A stretch of DNA of 64,000 nucleotides from Lineus longissimus (Eukaryota > Nemertea > Pilidiophora > Heteronemertea > Lineidae). The position numbers were made by a program, and so were the translations under genes. The notes below the pieces were generated by a model. It was not told the DNA's origin. It saw only the letters and a program-made list of their open reading frames with translations, and did no database searches. The number at the start of each line of letters is the position of its first letter. Position 1 is the first letter of the stretch. Positions 33,783-45,109 of the stretch are shown piece by piece. Location of the stretch: contig NC_088317.1 of NCBI RefSeq assembly GCF_910592395.1, positions 15,316,001 through 15,380,000 of the forward strand, written 5' to 3'.

Positions 33783-36700
33783 GTAAGAGGTTGCCCATGA
33801 GGGCGAGACTAAATGTGACACTAACACGGTTAAAACGCCTTGTTTGATACCTAAATGCATTTTGATCATTTCTGAATGATATTTGAGTGATGTTGGGGTC
33901 ATAGCTTGAATCCTAGAATTCTTGGCCTTCACCATGTTTACAGGGAGCCTATCACGATGTCCTCACCCACATTGCATGTTTCGTAATCAGGGCTGCGTAT
34001 CACTTGTCTAACTCTGCCTCTACAGTTCGTAGGAACAGAGCTGGGATGATGCATGCATGACCAGCAGCAATAGGTTGGCATACTGACAAAATCCTTCGTG
34101 GAACGTAAATTAACTTCCAAATCTGAAACATGAATCAGACGCTAGACCTCCCCCAAGCATTGATGAGAGCTGTATCTTTAGCAAAAAGGCTTAAATCATG
34201 AAATGTATCCATCTAATTCTGGGCTGTAAAAGAGTCATTCTAAGACACCTTGGTTACAATGTAGCACGGTTTACAGTGCATGAAGCACTGTGCCTTGTTC
34301 TGGCAGCAGCGGTTAAGGTTTGGCAACTATTACCGCTTTTGGTTGGTGCAAAATAAAGAAGCAGTGAGAATCACATGTCAGTGTACTTAAAGATGTTTTG
34401 TGCCAGGTTATCTCGCCAAACACAGCTTGGGTGTAGCTTTCATTTCACCCAATACCTCAGCTGTCTAAATTTTATCATTACTCTGGCAATGTTTGGTGAG
34501 ATAACCAAGACCTTAAGTTCTGTATCAAGTCCTTGATTAAAGGCATTGTCCATGGGGTGCCAGTGAAACACTATTCTGTGTGTGTTAGGTTGCATTCAGT
34601 TAGCTAACAGTGTGATAAACCATTAAATGCACTGCATGCCATCCCCGCCCTCTGAAGCTCCTTCCCAATTGGAAATTAATTCTGCCCATGCTACATGTAT
34701 GAATGATCCAAGCTATGACCCTGACTTTCCAGGTAAGTTTTGCAATGTTGTTTCAAATGTATGACTTCCGAGGTGAGTATTTTAATACTGTATCCATGAT
34801 TGCTTCAAAATTTTCATTACGAGAGGTTGTCCATTAAGCAATGTTTACAATCAATTGTGACTTATCTCACGTTGTTAATTACCAGGATTGAATTACTCAA
34901 ATTCTTCTTTGTCAAACTTTGGTTTGACCATCAAATTCTTTGTCTTGTTTAACACAATTCAATGTTAAACCATGAATGCTTTATACCTGTAGACACTGTG
35001 AACATGATTTAATGAATGACCCCCCTGTGCCATTCAACTTGGATTAATGCCTGTTCAGCTTCCTTCCAAAGGCAAGGTAACTGTGATAAAACATCTTCAA
35101 GGGTATATCTTGGACATGTTGGATAGAGAAAAACCAGGAGACCAAGATGTTCCCCAATGTTGGTGCAGAACTACATGTAGGGAGTGATGGGTGGGGAGGG
35201 TTGGCAATCTTCATGCTTTATGCATACCAAGATTTGATTTTGCTTTTGATGAACTTTCATTTTCTTCACTGTCATGTTTATTCAATCATCATTATTACTT
35301 TATTACAATATTTATTTAAACACCATCAAAGTTTTAATTTATATCAGTATTATTTTGCATGCAATTTCTATTTGTTTGAAAGCTAAGGTTACTCAGTAAA
35401 AGAACTTTAATCCTTGGTGCAGCAAAAATATTAGTAGTTAGGTGTCTTAAAGTTGCAAAAAAACCAATTAGAACTGCCTGATTTTGCATGTAATTATACT
35501 TCTTGGTCTGGTAGCTCAAAAGACGTTGTCACTTTAAAAACCTAAGTATCAGTTTGGATGTTGTTTTGGTCTATTAGTGGTGCCTTCTATGAGCCTAGAT
35601 CTAGCTGAGTTTCAGCCAGTGCTGGGTCCCCATGCCACAATTGTCAATTAAAACCATTACAGGAAGTAAATATTACCCATGTTTCTGCTCGTTTCAGATG
35701 TGACGCAACTTCCTGGCTATCAGCGGATACCAGATAACTGCCCCGTGTGGAAGAGACCACTTATGGAGAAGAAAAATAAGGAAATTGTCGACAAATATTT
35801 GGTAAGGAAGGAAGATACAATTACGAGTTTCTTTGATATCTTTTCCATGGACAAAGTCCTTGCTCACCACACTACTGTGATGGTGTTGTGGTCTTCAAGG
35901 CCAAGAAAAAGAATTGATTTTAGTCTTGTTCTTATGAATGTTTAATGCCTTGCTCATTGTCTTTGGCACTAAAACAATGTCAGAGATGCCCATTTCTATA
36001 AACTAACCCAGTCATTGGCTAGCTCTGTTAGCTGGCCCTTTTATCAGTTGGCATTGTAGTAACAACATTTGTACTAGCCTTAAAAAAGGTACAGGGATTG
36101 ATCAAGAGTCTGCTCGCCCATTGTCTTAAAAGCGCATCTTTTCTTTCATCTTCAGGAAGAGAAAGCTGTCCAGGATCAGGAAGCAGCCAAATGGAAGAAT
36201 ATTCCAGAATGGAAGAAGAAGATTATAGAGAGAAAGGAACAGGAAAAGAAGGTCATGCAGGTACACAATCAGGCAACTATTTTGATACAGCGCGACTCAG
36301 GGGTACTTATGTCTATACTGATGCTCAGCAGGTCAAAATTAACTTCTTTTTCTTCTGCGTTTGCAATTTTGAGGTGCACGCTAAACATTCAGTAGGTTTT
36401 TGGTAACATAGTCAGCTGTTCTAGAGAGTTCCACCACAGAGCCCCAGAGCTTTGTTGTCAAGTAGGGCCTTGTGGCCATGTATAATTCCTCTCTATTCTT
36501 CATTAGGGAGCAGGTACAGAGTCCCAGAGCTTTGTGGTCAGGGTGGGTCCTGTGGCCAGTATTCATCTTTATTCTTCATTAGGGAGCTGGTACAGAGTCC
36601 CAGAGCTTTGTGGTCAGGGTGGGTCTTGTGGCCATGTATTCCTCTCTATGCTTCATTAGGGAGCAGGTACAGGGCCCCAGAGCTTTGTTGTCAGGGTGGG

Positions 36701-38005
36701 CCTTGTGGCCAGTACTCCTCTCTATTCTTCATTAGGGAGCAGGTACAAAGCCCCAGAGCTTTGTCGTCAGGTGGGCCTTGTGGCCAGTACTCCTCTCTAT
36801 TCTTCATTAGGGAGCAGGTACAAAGCCCCAGAGCTTTGTCGTCAGGTGGGTCTTGTGGTCATGTATTCCTCTCTATTCTTCATTAGGGAGCAGGTACGAA
36901 GCCCCAGAGCTTTGTCGTCAGGTGGGCCTTGTGGCCAGTACTCCTCTCTATTCTTCATTAGGGAGCAGGTACGAAGCCCCAGAGCTTTGTCGTCAGGTGG
37001 GTCTTGTGGTCATGTACTCCTCTCTATTCTTCATTAGGGAGCAGGTACAAAGCCCCAGAGCTTCGTCGTCAGGTGGGTCTTGTGGTCATGTACTCCTCTC
37101 TATTCTTCATTAGGGAGCAGGTACAAAGCCCCAGAGCTTTGTCGTCAGGTGGGCCTTGTGGCCAGTACTCCTCTCTATTCTTCATTAGGGAGCAGGTACA
37201 AAGCCCCAGAGCTTTGTCATCAGGTGGGTCTTGTGGTCATGTATTCCTCTCCATTCTTCATTAGGGAGCAGGTACAGAGCCCCAGAGCTTTGTGGTCAGG
37301 GTGGGCCTTGTGGCCAGTATAATTCCTCTCTATTCTTCATTAGGGAGCAGGTACAGAGCCCCAGAGCTTTGTGGTCGGGTTGGTGTCCTGTGGCCAGTCT
37401 TCTTCTCTATTCTTCATTAGGGAGCAGGTACAGAGCCCCAGAGCTTTGTGGTCGGGTTGGTGTCCTGTGGCCATTCTTATTCTCTATTCTTCATTAGGGA
37501 GCAGGTACAGAGCACCAGAGCTTTGTGGTCAGGGTGGGTCCTGTGGCCATTCTTATTCTCTATTCTTCATTAGGGAGCAGGTACAGAGCCCCAGAGCTTT
37601 GTGGTCAGGGTGGGTCATGTGGCTATTCTTATTCTCTATTCTTCATTAGGGAGCAGGTACAGAACCCCAGAGCTTTGTGGTCAGGGTGGGTCATGTGGAC
37701 ATGTATTTAGGGAGAAGGTTCAGAGCCCCAGAGCTTTGTGGTTGGGTTGGTGTCGTTTGGCCAGTATTCCTCGCATTGAGGAGATTGTTGTCAGCCTATT
37801 CAGTGAAGGTATTTTATTGGACTAAGGTTGGATTTGTCTGCATTTCTTTCAGTTACACAATAAAAATAATCTTTCTTTCTTTCAGGCCCCAGTTGAACAA
37901 GAAAAGAAAATTAAGGAACAAGAGATGGAAAAACTAGCATCGATGCCTGAATGGAAACGTGAGATTTTCTTGAGGAAGAAAATGGACTCTGGAGATTCAA
38001 GTTAG
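33734..38005 (+). CDS. small W-K-motif protein, phostensin/taperin-like (five exons, 150 aa)
   Basis: Exons 33734-33782, 34658-34732, 35698-35801, 36156-36260 and 37886-38005 join in one frame: 450 coding bases, then TAG. Junction phases are 1, 1, 0, 0 and every border is GT/AG. The protein starts MPSSKSGPQENATSEL, has an acidic-polar region, and then three W-K motifs: CPVWKRPLMEKK, IPEWKKKIIERK and MPEWKREIFLRKK, separated by Glu/Lys/Gln helices. From memory, phostensin (PPP1R18) and taperin begin with the same paired motif (IP.WK...L.RR then MPAWKR..L.RR), and espins have a similar one. These proteins bind actin and PP1. Actin association is therefore inferred. No classical PP1 RVxF site was seen. 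Start choice rests on the A-rich context of 33734; an earlier exon is possible. Confidence 0.7.
34658..34732 (+). CDS. exon 2 of the W-K-motif gene
   Basis: 75 bp, phase 1 at both ends, so it can be skipped in frame. The acceptor is a pyrimidine-rich CCATCCCCGCCCTCTGAAG, the donor CCAG/GTAAGT. Encodes PSQLEINSAHATCMNDPSYD and on. An alternative reading starts translation at ATG 34627, just after an in-frame TAA, which would make a shorter isoform. Confidence 0.6.
35698..35801 (+). CDS. exon 3 of the W-K-motif gene
   Basis: Acceptor CTCGTTTCAG, donor TTG/GTAAGG. It encodes VTQLPGYQRIPDNCPVWKRP and the first W-K motif, ending DKYL. The coding frame stays open into the intron, but the basic-helical pattern stops at the donor. 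Confidence 0.8.
36156..36260 (+). CDS. exon 4 of the W-K-motif gene
   Basis: 105 bp, exactly 35 codons, phase 0 at both ends. Acceptor TTTCATCTTCAG, donor CAG/GTACAC. It encodes a helical EEKAVQDQEAAKWKN and the motif IPEWKKKIIERKEQEKKVMQ. The largest open frame here is in another phase and is a shadow. Confidence 0.85.
36430..37770 (+). repeat. 76-bp minisatellite in intron 4, ~17 copies
   Basis: Unit core: CTATTCTTCATTAGGGAGCA, GGTACAGAGCCCCAGAGCTT, TGTGGTCAGGGTGGG and CC(T/A)GTGGCCA. Units are 75-77 bp. The array fills most of the 1.6-kb intron between exons 4 and 5. Overlapping 60-144-codon frames are translations of it. Each unit holds a splice-acceptor-like TTCTTCATTAG seven bases before a donor-like CAG/GTACAG. 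Confidence 0.95.
37886..38005 (+). CDS. exon 5 of the W-K-motif gene (stop)
   Basis: Acceptor CTTTCTTTCTTTCAG, then APVEQEKKIKEQEMEKLASM, PEWKREIFLRKKMDSGDSS and TAG at 38003-38005. This carries the third and most phostensin/espin-like motif (LASMPEWKRE). The protein ends in a short Ser/Asp/Gly tail. Confidence 0.85.
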   Translation, partial: APVEQEKKIKEQEMEKLASMPEWKREIFLRKKMDSGDSS

Positions 38006-38990
38006 GCAGAAAAATGTATTGGTTTATTATTAGATCTGATGCATTTTCAGTTGAAGCAATATGATGGAGGATGTAATATGTGAATTGGCAGTGGTGTGAG
38101 TGTTTGAGGATAATTCTATGACAAGGTTTTTGTTTGAGGCACTTTTGTCTGTACACAGACCTCCATGTCTGTGTACATCTAGAATGAATATATGAGTCGT
38201 GGAATTATTTCCAAGCCCAGAAATGATACTGAGAAGTGTACATGTACTTAGTATTTTTGGATTTTGATATTTCATAAAGTACTTTCGTTGTCATTTTGAT
38301 GTTTGTGTTGCTTCCATGGATTAACCCTGAACGCAGGGATGTGACGTCTGTTCTCCTTCTGAAAAGGGTTAAATTTGATAGCAGAAATGGAAAGATCTAG
38401 ACCACAGCTCTCAACAAAGCTTTGAACTTTCTAATTCGGACCAGAAATAAGCATTTTAGACGCATATTTTTGCAAGTAAGGGCAGTTCTTTTAGCTGTCT
38501 GTCACATTTCTGTAAACAAAAAAGACAAGCATAGTGGGCCAGTCTCTAAATTCAATTGACAAATACACCATGTACATGTATGTGTATCATTATCCAAGGA
38601 GTACAACTCTACCTTTATAGCATGAAGATGCACACTGCAGTTTTGTTTGCAATTGCAATTGGTGATATATTTGTACAACAGCTGACAAAATTTCAAAATG
38701 GTTACCATGTGAACTATGGTTACCAAGGGACATATGGTTGCTGAGGAGCTAAAGTTTGTTTTCAATTGAACCAAAAACTAAGAAGGAACAACATGTAACA
38801 AATAAGGACCAATGTTACGGTATGGACAGAGACACAGTGATAATAATACAAAATCAAAAATACTTTGAAATCAGGGAAATTACTTAAGCGTTCACCCCGG
38901 CTTTATATAAAAACAATTGGAAAGTTTATGGACGTTGCTGTGACTGACACCCGTTCCCATACTTGGTCATACATTTTCATAAATCAGACC

Positions 38991-39022
38991 AATAAACAAT
39001 GTGATCTGTACTTGTAAATAAA
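38991..39022 (+). promoter_or_regulatory. two polyadenylation signals
   Basis: AATAAA at 38991-38996 and 39017-39022, on the coding strand about 1 kb past the stop of the W-K-motif gene. They would give a 3' UTR of about 1.0 kb. Closer AAATAA-type words exist but are not canonical. Confidence 0.5.
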
Positions 39023-40220
39023 CACACGATAACCTTGTAAAACGTTTTTTTATGAATTGTGTATCCAATGGAGTATGTGGCCAGCTAAAGTCATTTGAAG
39101 TCTGTTTCAGTATTTTATTTTATTCAAGATATCATAGATAACATAGAATGAGATAGGATAGCACTTGAATTTGTGGTCCAACCAAAGGTTCCTTGTACAC
39201 CAGATACAAAGTCCCAACAAGTCTAACTTCTATAGCTATAAGACTTATGAAACAGTTTGCTAACCCAGGTTTACTCGTGGGAATGCAAAATTATTACATT
39301 CAGAATGCTACCATCTTTTTTCAGGGTTAAACTGGGTATAAAAATGTCCTGCCACAGGAAATAACCATGCAGCCACAAGCATTTGAGTGGTTTGCAAACA
39401 ATTTTTGGTGTGGACAATTCATTCTCCGTGTCTGTAACCTGCTCGTCAGGTCGTTTGTTAATGCAGTAAAGCAAAAACTCATTGCTCTCTTTAAGATGAT
39501 GGATTTTGAGTAAGGTATTGCTAATGAATGTAGATAGATATAAATGAATATAGTTGGCGATACTGATCTATGTTGGAAGAAGATTGCCTTTAGTGGTTTC
39601 ATTTCAGATTGTAACATGCAAAGTTCTGTTTCTTAATTATATTGAAGTGATATAAGTAATCATTCATAGTGCCTTTTAGAGCATTTTTATCATACGACAG
39701 ATTGGCATTCATAAGCATAGCAATGCATTGTATCATGTAGTTGGAGTGCAGTTTGTAATGGTACTGGTTATGCTTCAAAAGCTATTCGAGTAGTTGCAGT
39801 ATAGATTTTATCAATTTTGTCAGATGATAAACATGAAATATGTGCAAAGCCGTGTCTCATGGCTGATAGTATATAAAAGCTTTGATGCCAACAAGGGGGG
39901 ACAATATTAAGTTGTAATAAATTGTTCAAATTTGATGATGATTTTTTGCTCTGATATGTGGGCAAGTGCATGAAATGGGTCAAAGAAAAGTATTGTCATG
40001 AACATTTTTTAAATTATTGAGCCAGTACTTGTGGAAATGTTTGTATTAAGAATTTAGATACTAAATTTTCTTGTTGTGGAAGTCAAGTGGCATATGTTTT
40101 ATTTGAGCTCCAAAAACTTTATACTTGCACATTTCTCAACAAAAATTACCAGTTGGAAAATTGAGTGCTGGAACAAGGGTTGCACGGAAGTGGCCAAAGT
40201 GTTGATGCAATGTAAATTGG
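39023..40220. other. intergenic stretch, nothing recognised
   Basis: AT-rich, no exon or repeat structure found. Confidence 0.4.
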
Positions 40221-40221
40221 C

Positions 40222-40446
40222 ACAGTAAAGTGGGGTGACATTGGCCCTGGGGTGAAATTGCCCCCAATCCCCCCATCTTACTTGGGTTAAACAATGATAA
40301 GTTTAGCACATTGAGTTATCTTTTAACATCATTTTGTATGGTGTTTCAGTTAAAATAGATCACTTAATTCTATGGTTCAAGCTGTGGGGAGGAAACTGTA
40401 TTGGACTAAATCACCCCATCTTGGGGCCAGTGTTATTCCATCTTAC
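40222..40446. mobile_element. ~225-bp MITE-like element with diverged inverted ends
   Basis: The left end GTAAAGTGGGGTGACATTGG CCC faces the right end, which in complement reads GTAAGATGGAATAACACTGG CCCCAAGATGGGGTGA. Pairing is partial. Open boundaries and no clear target duplication. Confidence 0.5.
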
Positions 40447-40940
40447 GGCAATGGTATTGGTGTGAAAACGAAAGTGGTGTATATTTGTAAAAAGTGAATA
40501 TCTGCATAATCTGCATGCTTGCAAGTTGTATAGAATTTGATGATGCTATAGTGTTGGTAAAGTGGAATTTGGACAGTGTTAATGGAAAGCCAATTTTTCA
40601 CTTCATTGCTTTGGTTTCATTTGAGGTACCTCTAAAAAGAACAGCCTTAGGCTATGTTTATGAAATAGTTCAGAGCAACTGAACTATTTCTCGTAGGCCA
40701 GTGATTGGCTGTTACATATTGTTTGAAAAAGTCAATATACTCTTTGTAAATGTTTGCCGGAACAAATGGAAAGGCATGAAATAAGGTACGGTACCTTGAA
40801 TCTTTACATTTTTGCATTTGTTTTAAAGATGTATTGATCTTTGCATGTGCTACCATCTGATAACCTGTTAATTGACCTAATTCATCGGACCAATTGTAGT
40901 TGCAATCATGGAGAAAACCGCGATATCAGCTGGCTCACCA

Positions 40941-41169
40941 TATGTGACCCGCTCTACCAAAACTAGGCGCTTGTCGCATCTCGGAACTTGCCAGGTTGAT
41001 ACGGCCTTGTTGTTCATTTCCCTATTGTAGACCTTTTGTGAAATGTGACCAAATCAGTTTGTAATAGATTTCACAAAAGGTCTACAATAGGGAAATGAAC
41101 AACAAGTCCGTATCAACCTGTCAAGTTCAGATGCGACAAGCGCCTAGTTTTGGTAGAGCGAGTCACATA
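40941..41169. mobile_element. 229-bp near-perfect foldback (104-bp arms)
   Basis: Arms 40941-41044 and 41068-41169 match as inverted copies with few differences (TGTGACCCGCTCTACCAAAA, CTAGGCGCTTGTCGCATCT, CCTATTGTAGACCTTTTGTG). The loop is 23 bases. TA is present at both edges. A transcript through it would make a long hairpin RNA. It is intergenic between the W-K gene and the CASK exon. Confidence 0.9.
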
Positions 41170-41599
41170 TACTGGAGGAGTATGGTAATCTATTGTACCA
41201 CCACCTTGCGCTACACCGGCTTGTGACCAAAAACTTCATAGTTCAAGAGTTATTGTCACACTTCAAAGTTTGTACATTAGTTCCAGTGTAAATTTCTTTA
41301 CTAGCTTTCACAGTGGGCAAAGGTACCAGTTTGCCAAAGTAAAATACTTGCTTACCAGGAGAGGAAATGATAAGAGGAAACAGACAAAAGATTAGTTCAT
41401 TTTGAGAGGCTTTAAGGCCCATATTTATTATTTTTTTCCAATTGCACCCCTCCAACAATGTAATGGGAGCACCTTGTTTCTATTGTGTTACGAAGGTAAA
41501 CCAATACCTTTACCCACCGTGGCTTTGAACCCTATTGCTGTGCAGTGACTGGCAGTGCATACCAGTGGTGACATCTGTTGGAGTCCTCAAATGATATTA

Positions 41600-42037
41600 G
41601 TCGTACTTCCACCTATCAAATCCCTGTGTCTGTTGCGCTTACACCTATGAATTGCCGTGTCTAAATAGACCCGTGTGTCAAATCATCGTGTCTATTAGCC
41701 ACATCGAGCTCGATGGGGCTAATCGGGGGCTAATTTAGACCCGTGTTCAACACGGGTTTTTTGATAGGTGGAATCTGAATAGCCCCGGCAATTGCAAGTT
41801 GTAAGACCCGGCGACAGATGTTGCGGTGTAGTTGCCTCGGTATTGCGCATGCGAAATTCCCCTCCAACGGGAAAGAAACACAGGAGAGCTCCCTACCTAC
41901 AGCGCACCTGTCGCCGGGGCTATTAACCATTATCTAACACCACTGATAGGTGTAAGTGTGCCCCGGGTTTTTTTACACACGGCGAAGACACAGGTCTTGA
42001 AAAAACACGGGGTTTTATGATAGGTGGAACTACGACT
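41600..42037. mobile_element. ~438-bp MITE with TA flanks
   Basis: Begins GTCGTACTTCCACCTATCA and ends TGATAGGTGGAACTACGAC, both flanked by TA. The interior has further paired words (ACCCGTGTTCAACACGGGT; AATAGCCCCGGC with GCCGGGGCTATT). GC content is higher than its surroundings. No transposase. Confidence 0.8.
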
Positions 42038-43020
42038 ATTAAAAAGTTTCTCCATCTGTCGTATTTGGATCAAACTTATGTTCCCCAAGTACCTCTTTAA
42101 TGGAACTCTACAGGCTGGGTTGGGTGTCTGCTATTTCACCATCAAAACGTACATGTACATAACAAGTAAAAAGGCCAACGACCTGCTTGTATAAAATCTT
42201 AGTCACAACTGACTTTATTCACTAAATCCAACAAATATAAGCCGTACACGATTACATAAATAATTACAAACACACACAACACACATTACAAACATGTAAG
42301 CACCTTATAACTAGGCCTAAATAAACAGTATGGGATAACTCATAATAACGCTTAAAGGGACATTGACATGTATCTGAATGATTCCCCAGCAGCATCACCC
42401 CAGTGCTTATAAATTGATCTTCTATTTCATTACATGTCGATGTGCTATGCACCTCATGGGAACCTGAGGTGGGCACATGGTATGACATGCTATGCACGTC
42501 ACCCACAGTGGAAGGGTTAAAGGAAAGAGTTGGTGAAAAATAGTTTATTCAAACTTGTTTTAACAGTTCGTGTCAAAGATTAAATTATTACTCATGACAT
42601 GATGTTTACGTTATAATAATTATTTATCATTGGATTATGATTGACCATTAGTTTTGATGCAACACATTTTAGAGTGGAGTTGGATGAAAATATTTCTTTG
42701 TTTAGAATGGTCAACATCTTTTTATCTCTTCTAATATTTGGTGGAGACAGTTTTGAACTGTTTCAATTCATCTTAAAGTTGTCCTGAATACTAGAATTTG
42801 GAAAGTAGTCGCAAGATTGAAAATCTTTTTCGGATGTGATCAGTGTTTTCTTGTGTGAATGTCTTGACGCAATGGTCCCGGAACCGCCGACAGGCGGCAC
42901 TACCTCACGACGAAGGCTTTTGCGGACCGCTTCAAATGGTTTCATAAGTCATATTCCTGGTTGTGGATTTCGACCTCCAGTTATCTATGATAGAACCCGC
43001 TCCAATCGGTTTAACCGCAT
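42038..43020. other. intergenic stretch, nothing certain
   Basis: A 63-codon plus frame at 42836-43027 is GC-richer than its surroundings but has no known domain. A CA-rich patch lies at 42266-42292. Confidence 0.35.
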
Positions 43021-43345
43021 GGAATAGTCAGCAAAATAATTTTCAAGGTAGTTTACGGTGAAAAGGAGCGCGGACGAAATTTGACTTAGAAGAAAAAAAG
43101 GATTTTATCGGTGAATATCAAAACTGATGACGCGTCCGAAATTGTGAACTGATAATTTTTAGGAAGATCCGATGACGACGCAGACATTGCACAATTTTGT
43201 GACGTTGCACCACACACGATTTTATGACGTTGTACACCTCGTGTATGCACGTGTATGCTCATGTCATTGTGCGGTAAAATATGATAGCCACAGCGGCCAG
43301 TACTTTCGGTGTTTGCGCCTTGTAACTGGTAAGTTTGTGGAAAGA
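43021..43345. promoter_or_regulatory. CpG-richer block with TGACG half-sites (weak promoter candidate)
   Basis: Several CRE half-sites (GATGACGCGTCC, GATGACGACGC, TGTGACGTTGC, TATGACGTTGT) and CpGs lie within 250 bp, followed by CGCCTTGTAACTG/GTAAGT, which could be a first-exon donor. It is 8.4 kb upstream of the CASK start exon on the same strand. The link is speculative. Confidence 0.25.
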
Positions 43346-43784
43346 GCCATGTTTCAAGTGACATAAGCCAATTAGGAATGCGTGTGTATTCTTTGGGCGG
43401 CTTGTAGTAATTAATGACACCGAGCTTGAAGTCAAGTAAGTAGTACTACTGTGGGCCTAGGCCCGACCTGCATTCACTCTGCTCATTTCATGATTTGGTC
43501 AACGATTTGAAGCAGCCGTATCATACCCAAAAACATTCACAAGTGCAATGTTTCATGCCAGAAAGTTCCACAACATGACATGCACCAAACTTCTTGCAAT
43601 TATGAAGTCAGTGCATACAGCACATTCCAGTGCCCAAATGCAGCAGGGACAAAATCACATCAATGCATCCTTCTTCTCGTCAACCACAACTGTCCGATAT
43701 TCCACGACATTTCTATCTGAATGTGAGTACAAACAGAACCAATCAACTTGTATCCGCTTCATCCATTTAACATCTGCAGCACAA

Positions 43785-43827
43785 TGTGAGAGGACGCATT
43801 GCCTTCATAAGCAATGCATCCTCTCAC
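43785..43827. repeat. 17-bp-arm hairpin
   Basis: GTGAGAGGACGCATTGC-CTTCATAA-GCAATGCATCCTCTCAC, one mismatch in the stem. Too short for a known RNA family. Could be a terminator-like or MITE remnant. Confidence 0.6.
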
Positions 43828-44514
43828 CTCTCACCTCCAAACCTCAAACTGTCCAAATAAAACTTTCCCTTTTTACAAACTCTACAACAAAACTGAATGT
43901 CAGTATAAACAGCTCCTAATCAACTCATATAACCTTAAATCACTTTACATGTGCAGTATCGTGTGAGAGCTTCCACATCATTTAAGCCCTATGATCACCA
44001 CAGGAGAAAAACCATCCACCATTGCCACCCCAAACCCACAAATACAACCCTTCAAGTCGAGAACACCCTCCATATGGCCAAACTCACTGCTCCTTACTAA
44101 ATAAGCTCAAATAACCAAACCCAGCTTGTTCCGAAAACTCTGGATAAAGATGTTGATATAAAAAACTAATAACCCTTCAAAAATCAAAGTATTTTCAGTT
44201 GACAATTTAGAGAGGCGCACAATTAGACATAAAAAATATACTTAATGTTTTCCTGTTACAGACTGGGAGATTATAGGTATTGGTTGACAAGTCTTTTAGC
44301 TTGATTTGTGTCTTCATTCCCAATAGAGGACCAATTTTAAATTTAAATTTGTTTGCCAGAAGACTGGGCACTGATTTTTTTGATGGGCCAAATGGTAGTA
44401 TTACTGTCACAGTATGCATATTTGTCATCTATTCATCAACATTTAAACTATGTACGTTGTGTTATGACAAGAATTAATCATTAATTACCTAACTCACACC
44501 ACTGTGAGTAAAGT
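43828..44514. other. intergenic stretch, nothing recognised
   Basis: AT-rich, CA/TC-rich words, no exon support. Confidence 0.35.
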
Positions 44515-44690
44515 ACTTGAGCATGTTAAGTACGTTAATTAAGTACATCAATGCAATTAAGTACACTAATGTAATCGAGTACATTAATTTACATTATTAA
44601 TGTGATCAGTACATTAATTTACATTAATTAATTGATTAAGGTGCATTAAATTAGTTAATGTGCATTAATGTAAGATTAGGTACATTGTTA
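44515..44690. repeat. degenerate TACATTAA-rich repeat
   Basis: Repeated words AAGTACATTAATG, TTAAGTACAC and TTACATTAATTAAT at about 15-25-bp spacing, very AT-rich. Confidence 0.6.
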
Positions 44691-45109
44691 ATTCTTGAAA
44701 ATGGGAATGAAGATAATGCGACCATGAATCCTAAATAATAATAATAATATCAACAATGATGTACATTTGACACAGCTATTAAAATAATAAAATGTATATG
44801 TATTGAAATACTTCTTTCTTTTTAAATGCAGAGCAAACCATACTAGTGCAGTAGATAAGTTCTGTATCTTCTTCTTCTTCAGCATGCATTCGTTCTACAG
44901 GTGGAGTTCTTTCCAGAGAGTATTCTTTCTTCCAAGGTGGGATGAGCAGTTTTTGTGTGCCACTTCGATTATGCACCAATTGGGTTTGTTGCCCTCTATC
45001 GTGTAAAGATGTCTACAGTGGTTAAGTATCATTCAAAGAACTCTGGTGAGCTGCATGGTGGTACAACATTTAGCTGCTAATCAGCAGACAGTATTCATGG
45101 CCCACTCAT

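Noticed and set aside
36452-37937. many 60-144-codon plus frames in the intron array
   Set aside because: They are the same 76-bp unit read in successive frames inside intron 4 of the W-K-motif gene.
42836-43027. 63-codon plus frame in a GC-richer patch
   Set aside because: No domain, no flanking splice partner. Kept only as part of an unassigned region.
44779-45006. overlapping frames around a TTC-rich tract, possibly an exon with acceptor TTCTTCTTCAG
   Set aside because: The pyrimidine run is a microsatellite; neither strand gives a convincing protein or phase-matched partner exon.
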